NCBI GenBank assembly: GCA_947501265.1
Contig: CANMVY010000017.1
Coordinates: 1-35,817, forward strand
Source: Bacteroidota bacterium
GTDB lineage: Bacteria > Bacteroidota > Bacteroidia > UBA7662 > CANHCV01
Direction of reading: 5' to 3'
DNA: 35,817 nt
Shown here: one piece after another, positions 24,260 to 32,429 of the stretch
How the letters are laid out: the number at the start of each line of letters is the position of its first letter
Position numbering within the stretch: position 1 is the first letter of the stretch
The notes under the pieces: generated by a model
What the model was told of the DNA's origin: nothing
The model's database searches: none
What the model saw: only the letters and a program-made list of their open reading frames with translations
Program-made: the position numbers and the translations under genes

Positions 24260-24289
24260 AAAAGGGGTTGACCGACGTCAACCCCTTTT
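24260..24289. terminator. Bidirectional intrinsic terminator
   Basis: A perfect 13-bp stem AAAAGGGGTTGAC with its complement (24277-24289), CGAC loop, T run on the plus side and A run on the other. It serves the giant surface gene and, from the other strand, the GNAT gene, whose stop (24291) abuts it. Confidence 0.93.
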
Positions 24290-24290
24290 T

Positions 24291-24797
24291 TTATGCAAAA
24301 GTTTTTTGAACAAGGATGCCATCGAAAAAATGCCCTCGAAGGTTGAGCCAGTTTTTCAAGTGGCCAGCCCTTTGGTATCCGGCTTTTTCAAAGGCGCGGA
24401 GGCTGGCTCCGTTGTCTTCCGAGATGATGGCCCACAAGTTGGAAATGGAGAAGGTTTTAGCCAAGGATTCCGTTTCAAGTAAAATCCGTGTTCCCCATCC
24501 TTGGTTCCGGTGATCGGGGTGGGCGATGATGATTCCAACGCCGGCCCGTTGATGCTGTTGGTGGTAATCGAACAATTCTACCGTGCCAATGGATTTCCCG
24601 TTTAAATCGATGATCCACCGCTGCTGCCCGTGAACCTCCAACGCTCTTGGCCCTTCCAAACAAAAGGCCTGCAGTTCCATTAACGTAGGTGGGGTGTTTG
24701 ATTCTTGCGCATCCCGAAGTTCCGGGGCGTTGTCCCATAGGAACAAGGTCATGGCATCTTCGGGCTCTAAAACCCGCAACCGAATTATCCCTTCCAT
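24291..24797 (-). CDS. GNAT-family N-acetyltransferase (RimJ/RimL-like)
   Basis: A 168-residue protein with start ATG 24797 (MEGIIRLRVLEPEDAM), a standard opening for this group. The longer open frame upstream is out-of-phase dapF sequence. Motif A is visible as VGIIIAHPDHRNQGWGTRIL (Q-G-W-G), followed by NLWAIISEDNGASLRAFEKAGYQRAG and a C-terminal KNWLNLRGHFFDGILVQ typical of RimJ/RimL and SpeG-like enzymes. It starts 13 nt inside the end of dapF, so it is translationally coupled in a fabG-dapF-GNAT operon. The acceptor may be a protein N-terminus or a small amine (unknown). Confidence 0.88.
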   Translation of the reverse strand: MEGIIRLRVLEPEDAMTLFLWDNAPELRDAQESNTPPTLMELQAFCLEGPRALEVHGQQRWIIDLNGKSIGTVELFDYHQQHQRAGVGIIIAHPDHRNQGWGTRILLETESLAKTFSISNLWAIISEDNGASLRAFEKAGYQRAGHLKNWLNLRGHFFDGILVQKTFA

Positions 24798-25582
24798 ATT
24801 CCTTCGAATACGCGGGTTGCGGGACCGATCAATAGGATTTTCGATGTTTTCCCATGAATCCATGTCCATTGCACTTCCAAATTTCCGCCGGGGACTTGAA
24901 TGGAAATGCGGTTGTTTTCTTTTTGAGATGATGTTTTTGCAACATACGCCAAAGCGGCGGCAGTTACTCCAGTTCCACAAGAATAGGTGGGTGCCTCTAC
25001 TCCCCGTTCAAAAGTTCCTACCCAAAGGCTGTTCTCGTTTAACGGGGCAACAAAATTTACGTTGATGCCTTCTTTTTCGTATTCCGGTAAATGCCGGATG
25101 ATGAAGCCTCTTTGTTGGATTTCTTCCAGAGAAATGGGTTGTTCAATCCACTGAACGTAGTGGGGAGATCCGGTATTTCCGATATAATCGCCATTGGGTA
25201 AGGGCTTCATTTCCGCTGATGCGCACATTTCCAATTGAATGAATCCGTTTTTGATCCAAGCTTGGTGTTGCCCATCGATGGCGATGAATTGAGTAGATTC
25301 CCCTGTAAATATCCCGAGTTGTTGGGCGAAATGAACGATGCACCTTCCTCCGTTGCCGCACATGCTGCTTTCATTTCCGTCGGAATTGAAATACACCATG
25401 CGAAAATCGTAAGGAGCTTCGGCGGTTTCAACGAGCATAAGCCCGTCGGCGCCCACCCCGAAACGGCGGTGGCAGAAGGCTGCAACCTCTTCGGGGGTGG
25501 GCTTCCAACCCACGGCTCGGTTATCGATCAAAATAAAATCGTTCCCGGTGCCGTGGTATTTGGTAAAGGGAATGTTGTTCAT
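24785..25582 (-). CDS. dapF: Diaminopimelate epimerase DapF
   Basis: A 265-residue enzyme converting LL- to meso-diaminopimelate for lysine and peptidoglycan synthesis. The two catalytic Cys are in SSMCGNGGRC (Cys75) and YSCGTGVTAAA (Cys202). The family opening FTKYHGTGNDFILID is at 6-20. The start is ATG 25582, whose A overlaps the fabG stop (TGATG junction); an upstream in-frame start would extend into fabG. Length and motifs are normal. Confidence 0.96.
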   Translation of the reverse strand: MNNIPFTKYHGTGNDFILIDNRAVGWKPTPEEVAAFCHRRFGVGADGLMLVETAEAPYDFRMVYFNSDGNESSMCGNGGRCIVHFAQQLGIFTGESTQFIAIDGQHQAWIKNGFIQLEMCASAEMKPLPNGDYIGNTGSPHYVQWIEQPISLEEIQQRGFIIRHLPEYEKEGINVNFVAPLNENSLWVGTFERGVEAPTYSCGTGVTAAALAYVAKTSSQKENNRISIQVPGGNLEVQWTWIHGKTSKILLIGPATRVFEGIWKG

Positions 25583-26334
25583 CAATTGGGGGTGTGCAAT
25601 CCACCGCAAACGTTGATCGTTTGGCCGTTGATGTACCCGCTCATGTCTGATCCCAAGAATACAGCCAAATTGGCAACGTCTTCGGGTGTACCCGGACGCT
25701 TCAACGGAATCATGTCGTTCCAGCCTTTGATCACATCTTCGCTCAATTCACCGGTCATTTCGGTAGCGATGAAGCCGGGAGCAATGGCATTGCAACGAAC
25801 ACCGCGCGAGCCCATTTCTTTGGCAACCACCTGGGTGAAACCGATGACACCGGCCTTGGAAGCCGAATAGTTGGCTTGGCCTGGATTTCCATTTCTTCCA
25901 ACAATGGAGGTAATGTTGATGATGGATCCTTTTCGATTCTTCATCAAGACTTTCATGGCGTTTTTCGTGATATTGAAAACCGATTTCAAATTGGTATCGA
26001 TCACTTGATCCCATTGTTCTTCGGTCATGCGAAGCAATAGGGTGTCGCGGGTGATGCCTGCATTGTTCACCACAATTTCCAAAGTACCAAAGTCGGCCAC
26101 AATGGAATCGATCAAGGCTTCAGCTTGAGCGAAATTGGCAGCGTCGGATTTGTATCCTTTGGCGCGAACACCGAAGGCCTTCAATTCTTCTTCGAGGGCG
26201 CGGGCCTTTTCTTCAGAAGAGAGGTAAGTGAAGGCGACATCAGCACCCATTTCAGCAAATTTTTTCGCAATACCGTTTCCGATTCCGCGACTGGCTCCGG
26301 TAATCAAAGCCACTTTTCCATCAAGTAATTTCAT
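25582..26334 (-). CDS. fabG: 3-oxoacyl-ACP reductase FabG
   Basis: A 250-residue short-chain dehydrogenase. The cofactor loop TGASRGIG (12-19), NNAG (90-93), and the catalytic Ser143, Tyr156, Lys160 (YSASK) are present, with Asn115 in DTNLKS. The C-terminus YINGQTINVCGGL is the classic FabG end. It reduces 3-oxoacyl-ACP with NADPH in fatty acid synthesis. It is first in the fabG-dapF-GNAT operon. A -7 box lies only 4 nt before its ATG, suggesting a very short leader. Confidence 0.94.
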   Translation of the reverse strand: MKLLDGKVALITGASRGIGNGIAKKFAEMGADVAFTYLSSEEKARALEEELKAFGVRAKGYKSDAANFAQAEALIDSIVADFGTLEIVVNNAGITRDTLLLRMTEEQWDQVIDTNLKSVFNITKNAMKVLMKNRKGSIINITSIVGRNGNPGQANYSASKAGVIGFTQVVAKEMGSRGVRCNAIAPGFIATEMTGELSEDVIKGWNDMIPLKRPGTPEDVANLAVFLGSDMSGYINGQTINVCGGLHTPN

Positions 26335-26338
26335 GCAA

Positions 26339-26346
26339 CAAATTTA
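26339..26346 (-). promoter_or_regulatory. -7 box (TAAATTTG) 4 nt before the fabG ATG
   Basis: On the minus strand TAAATTTG fits TAnnTTTG exactly and is separated from the ATG at 26334 by four bases. Transcription would start at or near the start codon. No TTG stands at -33 spacing. Confidence 0.5.
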
Positions 26347-26369
26347 AGCATCAATTTTTAATCTTCCCG

Positions 26370-27590
26370 TTAGGGATTCAATCGGAATTTGGTGGTCGTT
26401 CCTCGTTCATCTTTCATCCAAATGATGAGATCTTTAGGAAGAAATTGGAGCGATTTGGTTTCGTTGGGCAATAGGCGAAACGATCCGCTCCAACGGCCAT
26501 CTACCGTTCCCCAAGCAATGTTGATCGGCCGCGAAGATTGGGATGAAATGAAAGATCCTGCAATCGACCAACTTGAATTTTCCAGCACGGTGCTGCTCAA
26601 AACTACCGAAAACGTTTGGCTGGAAGAATCGGTTTTGCAACCGTTGGAAACGGTTAATCTTGCTCGAAACGGACCCGCCGAATTGTAGCGGTGGATGGGG
26701 TTTCGAGAGGTATCGGTGGTTCCATCCCCAAAATCCCATTGTTGGGAAATATTTCCCGTGGATTGATTGGAGAATTGCACGTGTTGCCCCGTTGTTTGGG
26801 TGGTAAATTGGGATTTTAAGGGAAAATTGGGAGTGATGTTCCACACGGAAAGGGAATCGAACACCACCGAATCCGACATGCTTTGAAGGCGCAAAGCAGT
26901 GGCGTGCCCTAACGTGTACATGAATGGATTGGCTAGAACCCGACTTTGGAAAATGGTGGAATAAAGCACACAAGCCGATAAGTAGGAACCGGTTTGATTG
27001 GGGTGGGAGTTATCGGAATCGTGCAAAACCTCGGTCGAATCATCTCGAATGGATCTTCTCCATGCCCATCCCACGGGAGCACAAAAAGCCTGATGGGTTT
27101 GAGTTAGTTGCAAATACGTTTCTCGAAGTCGCCAGCTCATTCCTTCGTAGGTGCAAATGGGCGGGTAGGAAGCGCAATTGGATTGATCGCCAAAACGCCG
27201 ACCCCAGGTCATGAAAAAAACCACTTTTCCGCAAGGAGAGTATTTTTTGATGGAATCCACCAAACGTTGGGCATAAGGAAAAACTTCTACAGCGGTTTGG
27301 GAGGGAGGAAAGGCGGGGCGTTGACTTTGCTCTTGGAGCACCACGAAATCCCACCCGCCTTGTCGAATTTTAGCCATGGTTGTTGGATCAGTACTGTGGT
27401 TTTGAAACGTATATCCGCCCACCAAGGCAGAATCTACCACCATGCTTTTCCCTCCAATGGTGGCCAAGGATTGAATGAGGGACGGAAGTCCGTTCACGTA
27501 GGTGTACGAGTTACCGATGAACAAAACCCGGGTTTGGGCCCAGCCGATGTTGGCTAAAAGGCCCATCGCAAGAAAAAAAATCCACTTCAT
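26370..27590 (-). CDS. Secreted SGNH-like hydrolase (DUF4886-type) with PKD domain
   Basis: A 406-residue protein. Residues 1-18 are a signal peptide (MKWIFFLAMGLLANIGWA). Then TRVLFIGNSYTYVNGLP (GNS at 26-28 bearing the expected nucleophile Ser), VVLQEQSQRP, VVFFMTWGRRFGD, and a D-x-x-H pair at 193-196 (DSDNSHPNQTGSYLSA) give the SGNH/GDSL pattern seen in DUF4886 proteins. A PKD domain follows (~260-330; WDFGDGTTDTSRNPIHRY). The C-terminal ~70 residues (GTVDGR, LIIWMKDERGTTTKFRL) may be a weak type A-like sorting tail. It is probably a secreted esterase, perhaps acting on a carbohydrate; substrate unknown. Confidence 0.8.
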   Translation of the reverse strand: MKWIFFLAMGLLANIGWAQTRVLFIGNSYTYVNGLPSLIQSLATIGGKSMVVDSALVGGYTFQNHSTDPTTMAKIRQGGWDFVVLQEQSQRPAFPPSQTAVEVFPYAQRLVDSIKKYSPCGKVVFFMTWGRRFGDQSNCASYPPICTYEGMSWRLRETYLQLTQTHQAFCAPVGWAWRRSIRDDSTEVLHDSDNSHPNQTGSYLSACVLYSTIFQSRVLANPFMYTLGHATALRLQSMSDSVVFDSLSVWNITPNFPLKSQFTTQTTGQHVQFSNQSTGNISQQWDFGDGTTDTSRNPIHRYNSAGPFRARLTVSNGCKTDSSSQTFSVVLSSTVLENSSWSIAGSFISSQSSRPINIAWGTVDGRWSGSFRLLPNETKSLQFLPKDLIIWMKDERGTTTKFRLNP

Positions 27591-27735
27591 AAGGGGGAAT
27601 GAAAGCTTGAAAATACACTTTTTTGACGATGAATAGGTAAAAAAAGTTCGAACTGGAGCGACATTTCTGCTGTTAATTTTTTCAAGGTGTAAGAAATGTG
27701 GGAACTACTTTTTGGCAAGTGAGGGGGTTTGTTTG

Positions 27736-27743
27736 CATCTTTG
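27736..27743 (+). promoter_or_regulatory. -7-like box (CATCTTTG) 3 nt before the guaA ATG
   Basis: CATCTTTG differs from TAnnTTTG only at the first base and ends 3 nt before ATG 27747. A TTTTTGG run about 21 nt upstream can act as -33. This implies a leaderless or nearly leaderless mRNA. Confidence 0.4.
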
Positions 27744-27746
27744 CGC

Positions 27747-29270
27747 ATGCAAAAAGTATTGATCATCGATTCGGGTTCCCAATATACCCAGTTGATTGCC
27801 CGTCGGGTACGTGAGCAGCAAGTTTACTGCGAAATTCATCCTTTTCATACCGCCCCTGCCCCCGATGCCGATACCATTGGTGTCATTTTTTCGGGCTCTC
27901 CGGCTTCGGTTCACGATGCCAATGCTCCTCAGCTTACCGTAGATCAATATGTACACCTTCCTATTTTGGGCGTTTGTTACGGAGCCCAATATTTGGCTCA
28001 AGCCAGCGGAGGTACTGTGATCCGTTCCCAAATTCGCGAATACGGACGTGCTCATTTGAAAACGGTTGACTCGAGTTGTCCGCTTTTCAAGCATATTCCA
28101 GCGGGGAGTCAGGTTTGGATGAGCCACGGCGATACCATTGGGACGTTGCCTGCGGGAGCCAAAGTGGTAGCTTCTACCGACCATGTTGAAAATGCTGCCT
28201 ATGTTTTCGAAGGAAAACCACATTATGCCATCCAATTTCACCCTGAAGTAACGCATTCCCTCGATGGAAAGCAGTTGATCGAAAATTTCTTGGTGGAGAT
28301 TTGCGGTGCTCACCGGGATTGGACTTCCGAAAATTACATCGATGCTACCTTGCAGCAATTGAAGGATCAAGTAGGAACCGATACGGTGGTGATGGGTTTG
28401 TCGGGCGGTGTTGATTCTACCGTTGCGGCAACGTTATTGTCGAGAGCCATTGGAAAGCAATTGGTTTGCATTTTTATCGACAATGGTTTATTGAGAAAAG
28501 ACGAGTATGAGGCCGTTTTGGAAAGCTACAAGCACCAAGGTCTCAACATCATTGGAGTAGATGCCAAGCAACGTTTTTATGATGCGTTGACCGGAATTTC
28601 AGATCCAGAACAAAAGCGTAAAACCATCGGCCGCGTTTTCATTGAGGTATTCGATGAAGAAGCGAATAAAATCGATGGAGCTCGTTGGTTGGGTCAGGGA
28701 ACCATCTATCCCGATGTTATTGAATCGATGACGGTTCATGGTCCTTCGGCTACCATTAAATCGCACCACAACGTGGGCGGCCTTCCCGAGGACATGAAGC
28801 TGAAGGTGGTTGAACCGCTTCGCAGTTTATTCAAAGATGAGGTTCGTTTGGTTGGTCGTGCATTGGGTTTACCTAACACGCTTTTGGGCCGACATCCGTT
28901 TCCGGGTCCGGGATTGGCCATTCGTATTTTGGGAGATATCACGGCAGATAAAGTTCGGATTCTTCAGGAGGCCGATGCCATTTTCATTCAGAATTTGAAG
29001 GACAGCAATTGGTACGATAGGGTTTGGCAAGCAGGCGCGATTTTCCTTCCTGTTCAAAGCGTGGGAGTGATGGGCGACGAGCGTACTTACGAGCACGTGA
29101 TTTGTTTGCGAGCTGTTCAATCGGTAGACGGCATGACCGCCGATTGGAGTCATTTGCCCTATGAGCTGCTGGGTAAGATTTCGAACGAAATCATCAATCA
29201 GGTAAAAGGGATTAACCGGGTGGTGTACGATATTTCATCGAAACCGCCGGCAACGATTGAGTGGGAATAA
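27747..29270 (+). CDS. guaA: GMP synthase (glutamine-hydrolysing) GuaA
   Basis: A 507-residue enzyme making GMP from XMP, ATP and glutamine. The amidotransferase domain has Cys77 (GVCYGAQYL), His165 and Glu167 (QFHPEVTHS). The ATP-pyrophosphatase loop SGGVDST is at 219-225. The C-terminal dimerisation domain ends with the family tail [14 protein letters not shown]. The start ATG 27747 ([16 protein letters not shown]) is canonical; the in-frame TTG at 27729 only adds six residues. It is monocistronic and ended by a long hairpin. Confidence 0.97.
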   Translation: MQKVLIIDSGSQYTQLIARRVREQQVYCEIHPFHTAPAPDADTIGVIFSGSPASVHDANAPQLTVDQYVHLPILGVCYGAQYLAQASGGTVIRSQIREYGRAHLKTVDSSCPLFKHIPAGSQVWMSHGDTIGTLPAGAKVVASTDHVENAAYVFEGKPHYAIQFHPEVTHSLDGKQLIENFLVEICGAHRDWTSENYIDATLQQLKDQVGTDTVVMGLSGGVDSTVAATLLSRAIGKQLVCIFIDNGLLRKDEYEAVLESYKHQGLNIIGVDAKQRFYDALTGISDPEQKRKTIGRVFIEVFDEEANKIDGARWLGQGTIYPDVIESMTVHGPSATIKSHHNVGGLPEDMKLKVVEPLRSLFKDEVRLVGRALGLPNTLLGRHPFPGPGLAIRILGDITADKVRILQEADAIFIQNLKDSNWYDRVWQAGAIFLPVQSVGVMGDERTYEHVICLRAVQSVDGMTADWSHLPYELLGKISNEIINQVKGINRVVYDISSKPPATIEWE

Positions 29271-29271
29271 G

Positions 29272-29305
29272 AACGATAAAGGGCGCTTTCGCGCCCTTTA
29301 TCGTT
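29272..29305 (+). terminator. Long hairpin (15-bp stem) after guaA
   Basis: AACGATAAAGGGCGC (29272-29286) is followed by a TTTC loop and its perfect complement (29291-29305). There is no long T run after it, so it may work as a weak terminator or as an mRNA stabiliser. Confidence 0.7.
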
Positions 29306-29314
29306 GGATTTGGC

Positions 29315-29402
29315 GTTGCGGCCGACCGATCTCGACGTTGCGGCCGACCGATCTCGACGTTGAGGCCGACCGATTTCGGCGTTGAGGCCGACCGATCTCG
29401 AC
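29315..29402. repeat. 22-bp tandem repeat, four full units
   Basis: Units at 29315-29336, 29337-29358, 29359-29380 and 29381-29402. Units 1 and 2 are identical; 3 and 4 differ at a few positions (GTTGCGG versus GTTGAGG, CTCGAC versus TTCGGC). Each begins GTTG(C/A)GGCCGACCGAT. A fifth unit starts at 29403 and passes into the AGGCCGAC hairpin. There are no spacers between units, so this is not a CRISPR array. Confidence 0.9.
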
Positions 29403-29481
29403 GTTGAGGCCGACCTACGTGTCGGCCTATTTTTTTGGATTTCGGCATTTATTTTTTTCGGCCGACACTTAGGTCGGCCTC
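29403..29481. repeat. Pair of inverted hairpin repeats (copies 2 and 3)
   Basis: Copy 2 at 29407-29428 (AGGCCGAC/GTCGGCCT around CTACGT) is identical to copy 1 at 8884-8905. Copy 3 at 29459-29480 is its inverted complement with two changes. They flank a ~30-bp T-rich segment. Copy 3 forms the last coding codons and the stop of the XRE gene. The region looks like a small palindromic element or two insertions facing each other. Confidence 0.8.
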
Positions 29482-29828
29482 TTCAACAACGCTTTGAGTC
29501 GCGCATTTTCTTCTTCCAACATGGCGATGTATTTTTCGGTATGGGTCAAAACCTGGTTGTGGAAATGGGGTTCATCGGCACCGTCGCCTTGCACCAGGTT
29601 ATTGTTCGAAATATTGAAAACCTTTGATACGTCAAAATTGAGGATTTTAGGCACTTCCACCTCTAAAATTTCGGAAATCTTGAACAGCTTAGAAATGGAA
29701 ATTTCCGATTCTCCCCGCTCGATTTTCGAATAGCCCGATAAGCTCAAGTCCAATTCAGCGGCCATGGATTCCCGGGTAATCCCTTTCAATTCCCTCAAAC
29801 GTTTGATGTTGGCAGCTACTTTTTTCAT
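29469..29828 (-). CDS. XRE-family helix-turn-helix regulator
   Basis: A 119-residue DNA-binding protein. Residues ~5-60 are a HTH_3/XRE domain (IKRLRELKGITRESMAAELDLSLSGYSKIERGESEISISKLFKISEIL). A middle segment with FNISNNNLVQGDG follows, and a C-terminal coiled coil (EKYIAMLEEENARLKALL) probably serves dimerisation. The last residues RPT and the stop are encoded by the hairpin repeat, so the original C-terminus may have been a few residues different. It is divergent from the 816-aa gene across a 101-bp spacer holding an operator-like dyad, so it probably regulates itself and that gene. Confidence 0.9.
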   Translation of the reverse strand: MKKVAANIKRLRELKGITRESMAAELDLSLSGYSKIERGESEISISKLFKISEILEVEVPKILNFDVSKVFNISNNNLVQGDGADEPHFHNQVLTHTEKYIAMLEEENARLKALLKRPT

Positions 29829-29862
29829 ACCGCTAAAGTAGTAATAAAGTTGGATTAGTGGT
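29829..29862. promoter_or_regulatory. Operator-like inverted repeat in the XRE/816-aa divergent region
   Basis: ACCGCTAA (29829-29836) and TTAGTGGT (29855-29862) are inverted with 7 of 8 matches and 18 nt between. It sits directly before the regulator's ATG (29828), where bound regulator would block its own promoter. The rest of the spacer to 29929 is AT-rich with no clear TAnnTTTG box. Confidence 0.45.
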
Positions 29863-29929
29863 ATATTGAATTTTTGCGTTGTAGTGTATGAATTGTAGAT
29901 GATTTATTTTAGCAAAAATTATTTTTATT

Positions 29930-32380
29930 ATGGGCAAATCAAAAAAATCAACTTTTTTGGACTATTCTTTAGAAGATTTATGTTCGAAAGCTACAGAAAA
30001 TGGCATTGTTGAAAAAATAACGAATACTATTCAAATAAATCCAGAAGAAAATCCAGAAGAACTACTTGATTTTTTAGATTTTCAAGAAGAAGAACTCGAG
30101 AAAAGAGCAAAGGGAAAGAAAAAAGACCCTGCATTTAAAATGATTAAACTCTCAAAAAATTCGAAAATATCAACTAAAAATTTTCAGTGGTTAAGGGGCG
30201 ATTTTGTATTAAATTCTGAAGAGTTAATTGGCAAGCCTGTTTTAGACCGGAATGGAAAGTGTAATTCTATCTCCGAAGAATATACGACAGGCCTTATTGA
30301 AGTACCTGAGATTCCAATTTCCGATGTCAATGAAGCCGTTCATCAAAATAACTTTAAAGAAATGGAAACGCTTCGAGCACAAATTCCATTACTTGATTTG
30401 CTGATGAATCTCAATATGGAATACATTACGGGCAAAAAGAATGCTCCAATTGAGAATGCTGATGATTTGAAATGTTACAGAGATTTCATTAATATTTATT
30501 TGACATTACCCAATATTTCGCCTGAATTTGAAGACTATCAAAAACTTAAAAATCAAGAATTATCCCCTCTGCCTTCTTGTTCTATTCCAATACCATCAAA
30601 CGCCAATAACCGACAAGAATTAATACGTTTTCTACTTCAAACCTTTAATCAGCGATATTACCGTTTTATTTCCAATGAAACCTTTCTAAACGAAGAATTA
30701 AACAACCTTTTTTACGGATTTAACTTCCTTTTAATTTCTTATGAATACCACGACATTAATGAAGAACAGCTTAAAGAATTAGGCTCTAAAGTTCAAAATA
30801 TTTTTCCCAAATGGACTGTTAAAGGTGCGTACTCTTTTTCAAAAGCTGTGATTTCAACTTCTCATTTTATCGTCAGATTTTATCGATTTTATGAATTCCT
30901 TTCTTTGAATCAAGAACAACAATTTGAAAAAGTATTTGAGAAGTACGAAGCATATCAATTTTCACCTGAAAAAGACTTTTATATTGATAACAAATTCACT
31001 CCTGAAGCAGCTCTAAATCTGGTAAAATCATTTACGAATCGCTTTCATTCACATGTTAAATTTCAAAATGTGTTTATTGATGATAAAACCAGTTTAGATT
31101 GGTCAATGCAACATCATGCAGATGGGATGGAACTTTTACCTGCATTATCAAAGGAAGAAAAAGCTCATCTTATTTCAAACTATACCTTGGATAATTTCGA
31201 TGAAGACCCTTTTCAAAAAATTAAAATGTTAGGACAATTTTTCGAATTTGGAGATTCAACCGGTGATATTAGAAGGAATATTCAGTTGAATTGCGACTTT
31301 ATCCATAAATATAATATCAAAGAAAAAACATCAGCAAATGTAGATAGAGCGTTCCCTTTCCTTCCCTATTCAATGGAAACACTTATTTACGTATGTTTTG
31401 AGTCATTTTTTAGATATATCAGGTTTTCATCCGAATCACTAATTGTTTATGAGGATGGAACAATTCAGAATGAAAAAGCAGAAGAGAATTTCGATGTTTT
31501 TAATATTCCAGAAATATTAACAACCAGCACAAAGTATGGAGATAATGGCGCAAATGACAAACCATTCCTTATGGGTAAACAAATGTGGCGTAATCTAATG
31601 AAAGAGGAATTCAATTTTCCAACTATCAAATTTGATCTCCACATTAAAAACTTTTTCCAAAAAATAGGTCTTGATATTTATAAAGAGCAAGCACTTTTGC
31701 AAGAATTTCAAACAAATTTTTCCTTATTTGAATTATTCTTTGGCAATAATTTAAGTCGCATTCTTCCAATAATCAATGAACGGGATCGAAATAATAGTGA
31801 ATATTATCCTTTGAATGACGCTACCCTTACACTGAAAGTAAAAGATTTCACCAAATATTTGAAGAAAAATTACAAAACACGATTTCAGAAAAAAGGTTAT
31901 ATTTTTGGAATGGTCAACCTTTTTGGAAATTTCCAAACAGGCCATTCAAAACTGAACGATGAATCAATTTCACTTTTGAATTCATTTAACATGCTAAAAA
32001 ATAAAAATGGAGATTTGTATTTTGAGAGGCGCTTCCATTCTGATTTTAATTCGGCATTGAACCGGAAAAAAATCCAAATAAAAGGGACAAAGTTGTTAAA
32101 TAATCCTGAAGAAGCCGTTTTTTACGAAGATTACTATTTCCCTTCTGAACCATCCGATTTTTCAGTCAATAAAAAAGGGAAAATTCGCGAAAAAAGATCT
32201 CTTTTATCTGTTTTAGATCGTTTAATATGGCTTATTTATAGTCGCAATTTATACGACCAAAGTCCCGAAGGACTTGTACTGAGAGAAAGAGAGAAAAAAA
32301 GTAAACAAGATGGTTTTGATAAAGAATATTCCCTAAAAAGAATCGAAAATGAAGCCTTGGCTACATTGGGAATAAAATAA
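29930..32380 (+). CDS. Unrecognised 816-aa protein in an AT-rich accessory module
   Basis: A large protein I cannot assign to a family. It has no signal peptide and no TM helix, so it is probably cytoplasmic. The N-terminus is basic then acidic (MGKSKKSTF; NPEENPEELLDFLDFQEEELEKRAKGKKK). The body is rich in aromatic and charged residues, with helical stretches (RQELIRFLLQTFNQRYYRFI; FIVRFYRFYEFLSLNQEQQFE). A short R-F-H-S motif occurs twice (371-374 and 701-704). The C-terminus is strongly charged (LVLREREKKSKQDGFDKEYSL). No Walker, nuclease, or HEPN motif could be assured. Base composition is visibly poorer in G+C than guaA and nuoF on either side, a sign of acquisition. Divergent from an XRE regulator. 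A defence or mobile-element role is only an inference from context. Confidence 0.8.
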   Translation: MGKSKKSTFLDYSLEDLCSKATENGIVEKITNTIQINPEENPEELLDFLDFQEEELEKRAKGKKKDPAFKMIKLSKNSKISTKNFQWLRGDFVLNSEELIGKPVLDRNGKCNSISEEYTTGLIEVPEIPISDVNEAVHQNNFKEMETLRAQIPLLDLLMNLNMEYITGKKNAPIENADDLKCYRDFINIYLTLPNISPEFEDYQKLKNQELSPLPSCSIPIPSNANNRQELIRFLLQTFNQRYYRFISNETFLNEELNNLFYGFNFLLISYEYHDINEEQLKELGSKVQNIFPKWTVKGAYSFSKAVISTSHFIVRFYRFYEFLSLNQEQQFEKVFEKYEAYQFSPEKDFYIDNKFTPEAALNLVKSFTNRFHSHVKFQNVFIDDKTSLDWSMQHHADGMELLPALSKEEKAHLISNYTLDNFDEDPFQKIKMLGQFFEFGDSTGDIRRNIQLNCDFIHKYNIKEKTSANVDRAFPFLPYSMETLIYVCFESFFRYIRFSSESLIVYEDGTIQNEKAEENFDVFNIPEILTTSTKYGDNGANDKPFLMGKQMWRNLMKEEFNFPTIKFDLHIKNFFQKIGLDIYKEQALLQEFQTNFSLFELFFGNNLSRILPIINERDRNNSEYYPLNDATLTLKVKDFTKYLKKNYKTRFQKKGYIFGMVNLFGNFQTGHSKLNDESISLLNSFNMLKNKNGDLYFERRFHSDFNSALNRKKIQIKGTKLLNNPEEAVFYEDYYFPSEPSDFSVNKKGKIREKRSLLSVLDRLIWLIYSRNLYDQSPEGLVLREREKKSKQDGFDKEYSLKRIENEALATLGIK

Positions 32381-32390
32381 CCCCCCACCA

Positions 32391-32429
32391 AAAAAAATAC
32401 CCTCCGATTTCTCGGAGGGTATTTTTTTT
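32391..32429. terminator. Strong bidirectional terminator between the 816-aa gene and nuoF
   Basis: The stem AATACCCTCCGA pairs with TCGGAGGGTATT around TTTC, with A and T runs of seven or eight on the outer sides. The T run overlaps the nuoF stop on the other strand. It ends both the 816-aa transcript and the nuo transcript. Confidence 0.93.

Noticed and set aside
25235-25870. 211-codon plus-strand frame over dapF and fabG
   Set aside because: Crosses two genuine genes on the other strand; a shadow frame.
27705-28370. 221-codon minus-strand frame over guaA
   Set aside because: Antisense to the conserved guaA amidotransferase domain; no family likeness.
29315-29430. Possible CRISPR array
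   Set aside because: Units are directly adjacent with no unique spacers, and there are no cas genes.
29212-29448. 78-codon minus-strand frame with repeated RPQRRDRSA units
   Set aside because: It is a translation of the 22-bp tandem repeats and the guaA end; low complexity and no start signal.
29930-32380. HEPN-type RNase motif in the 816-aa protein
   Set aside because: R-F-H-S occurs twice, but the spacing does not fit the R-x4-6-H pattern with confidence, so no nuclease was claimed.
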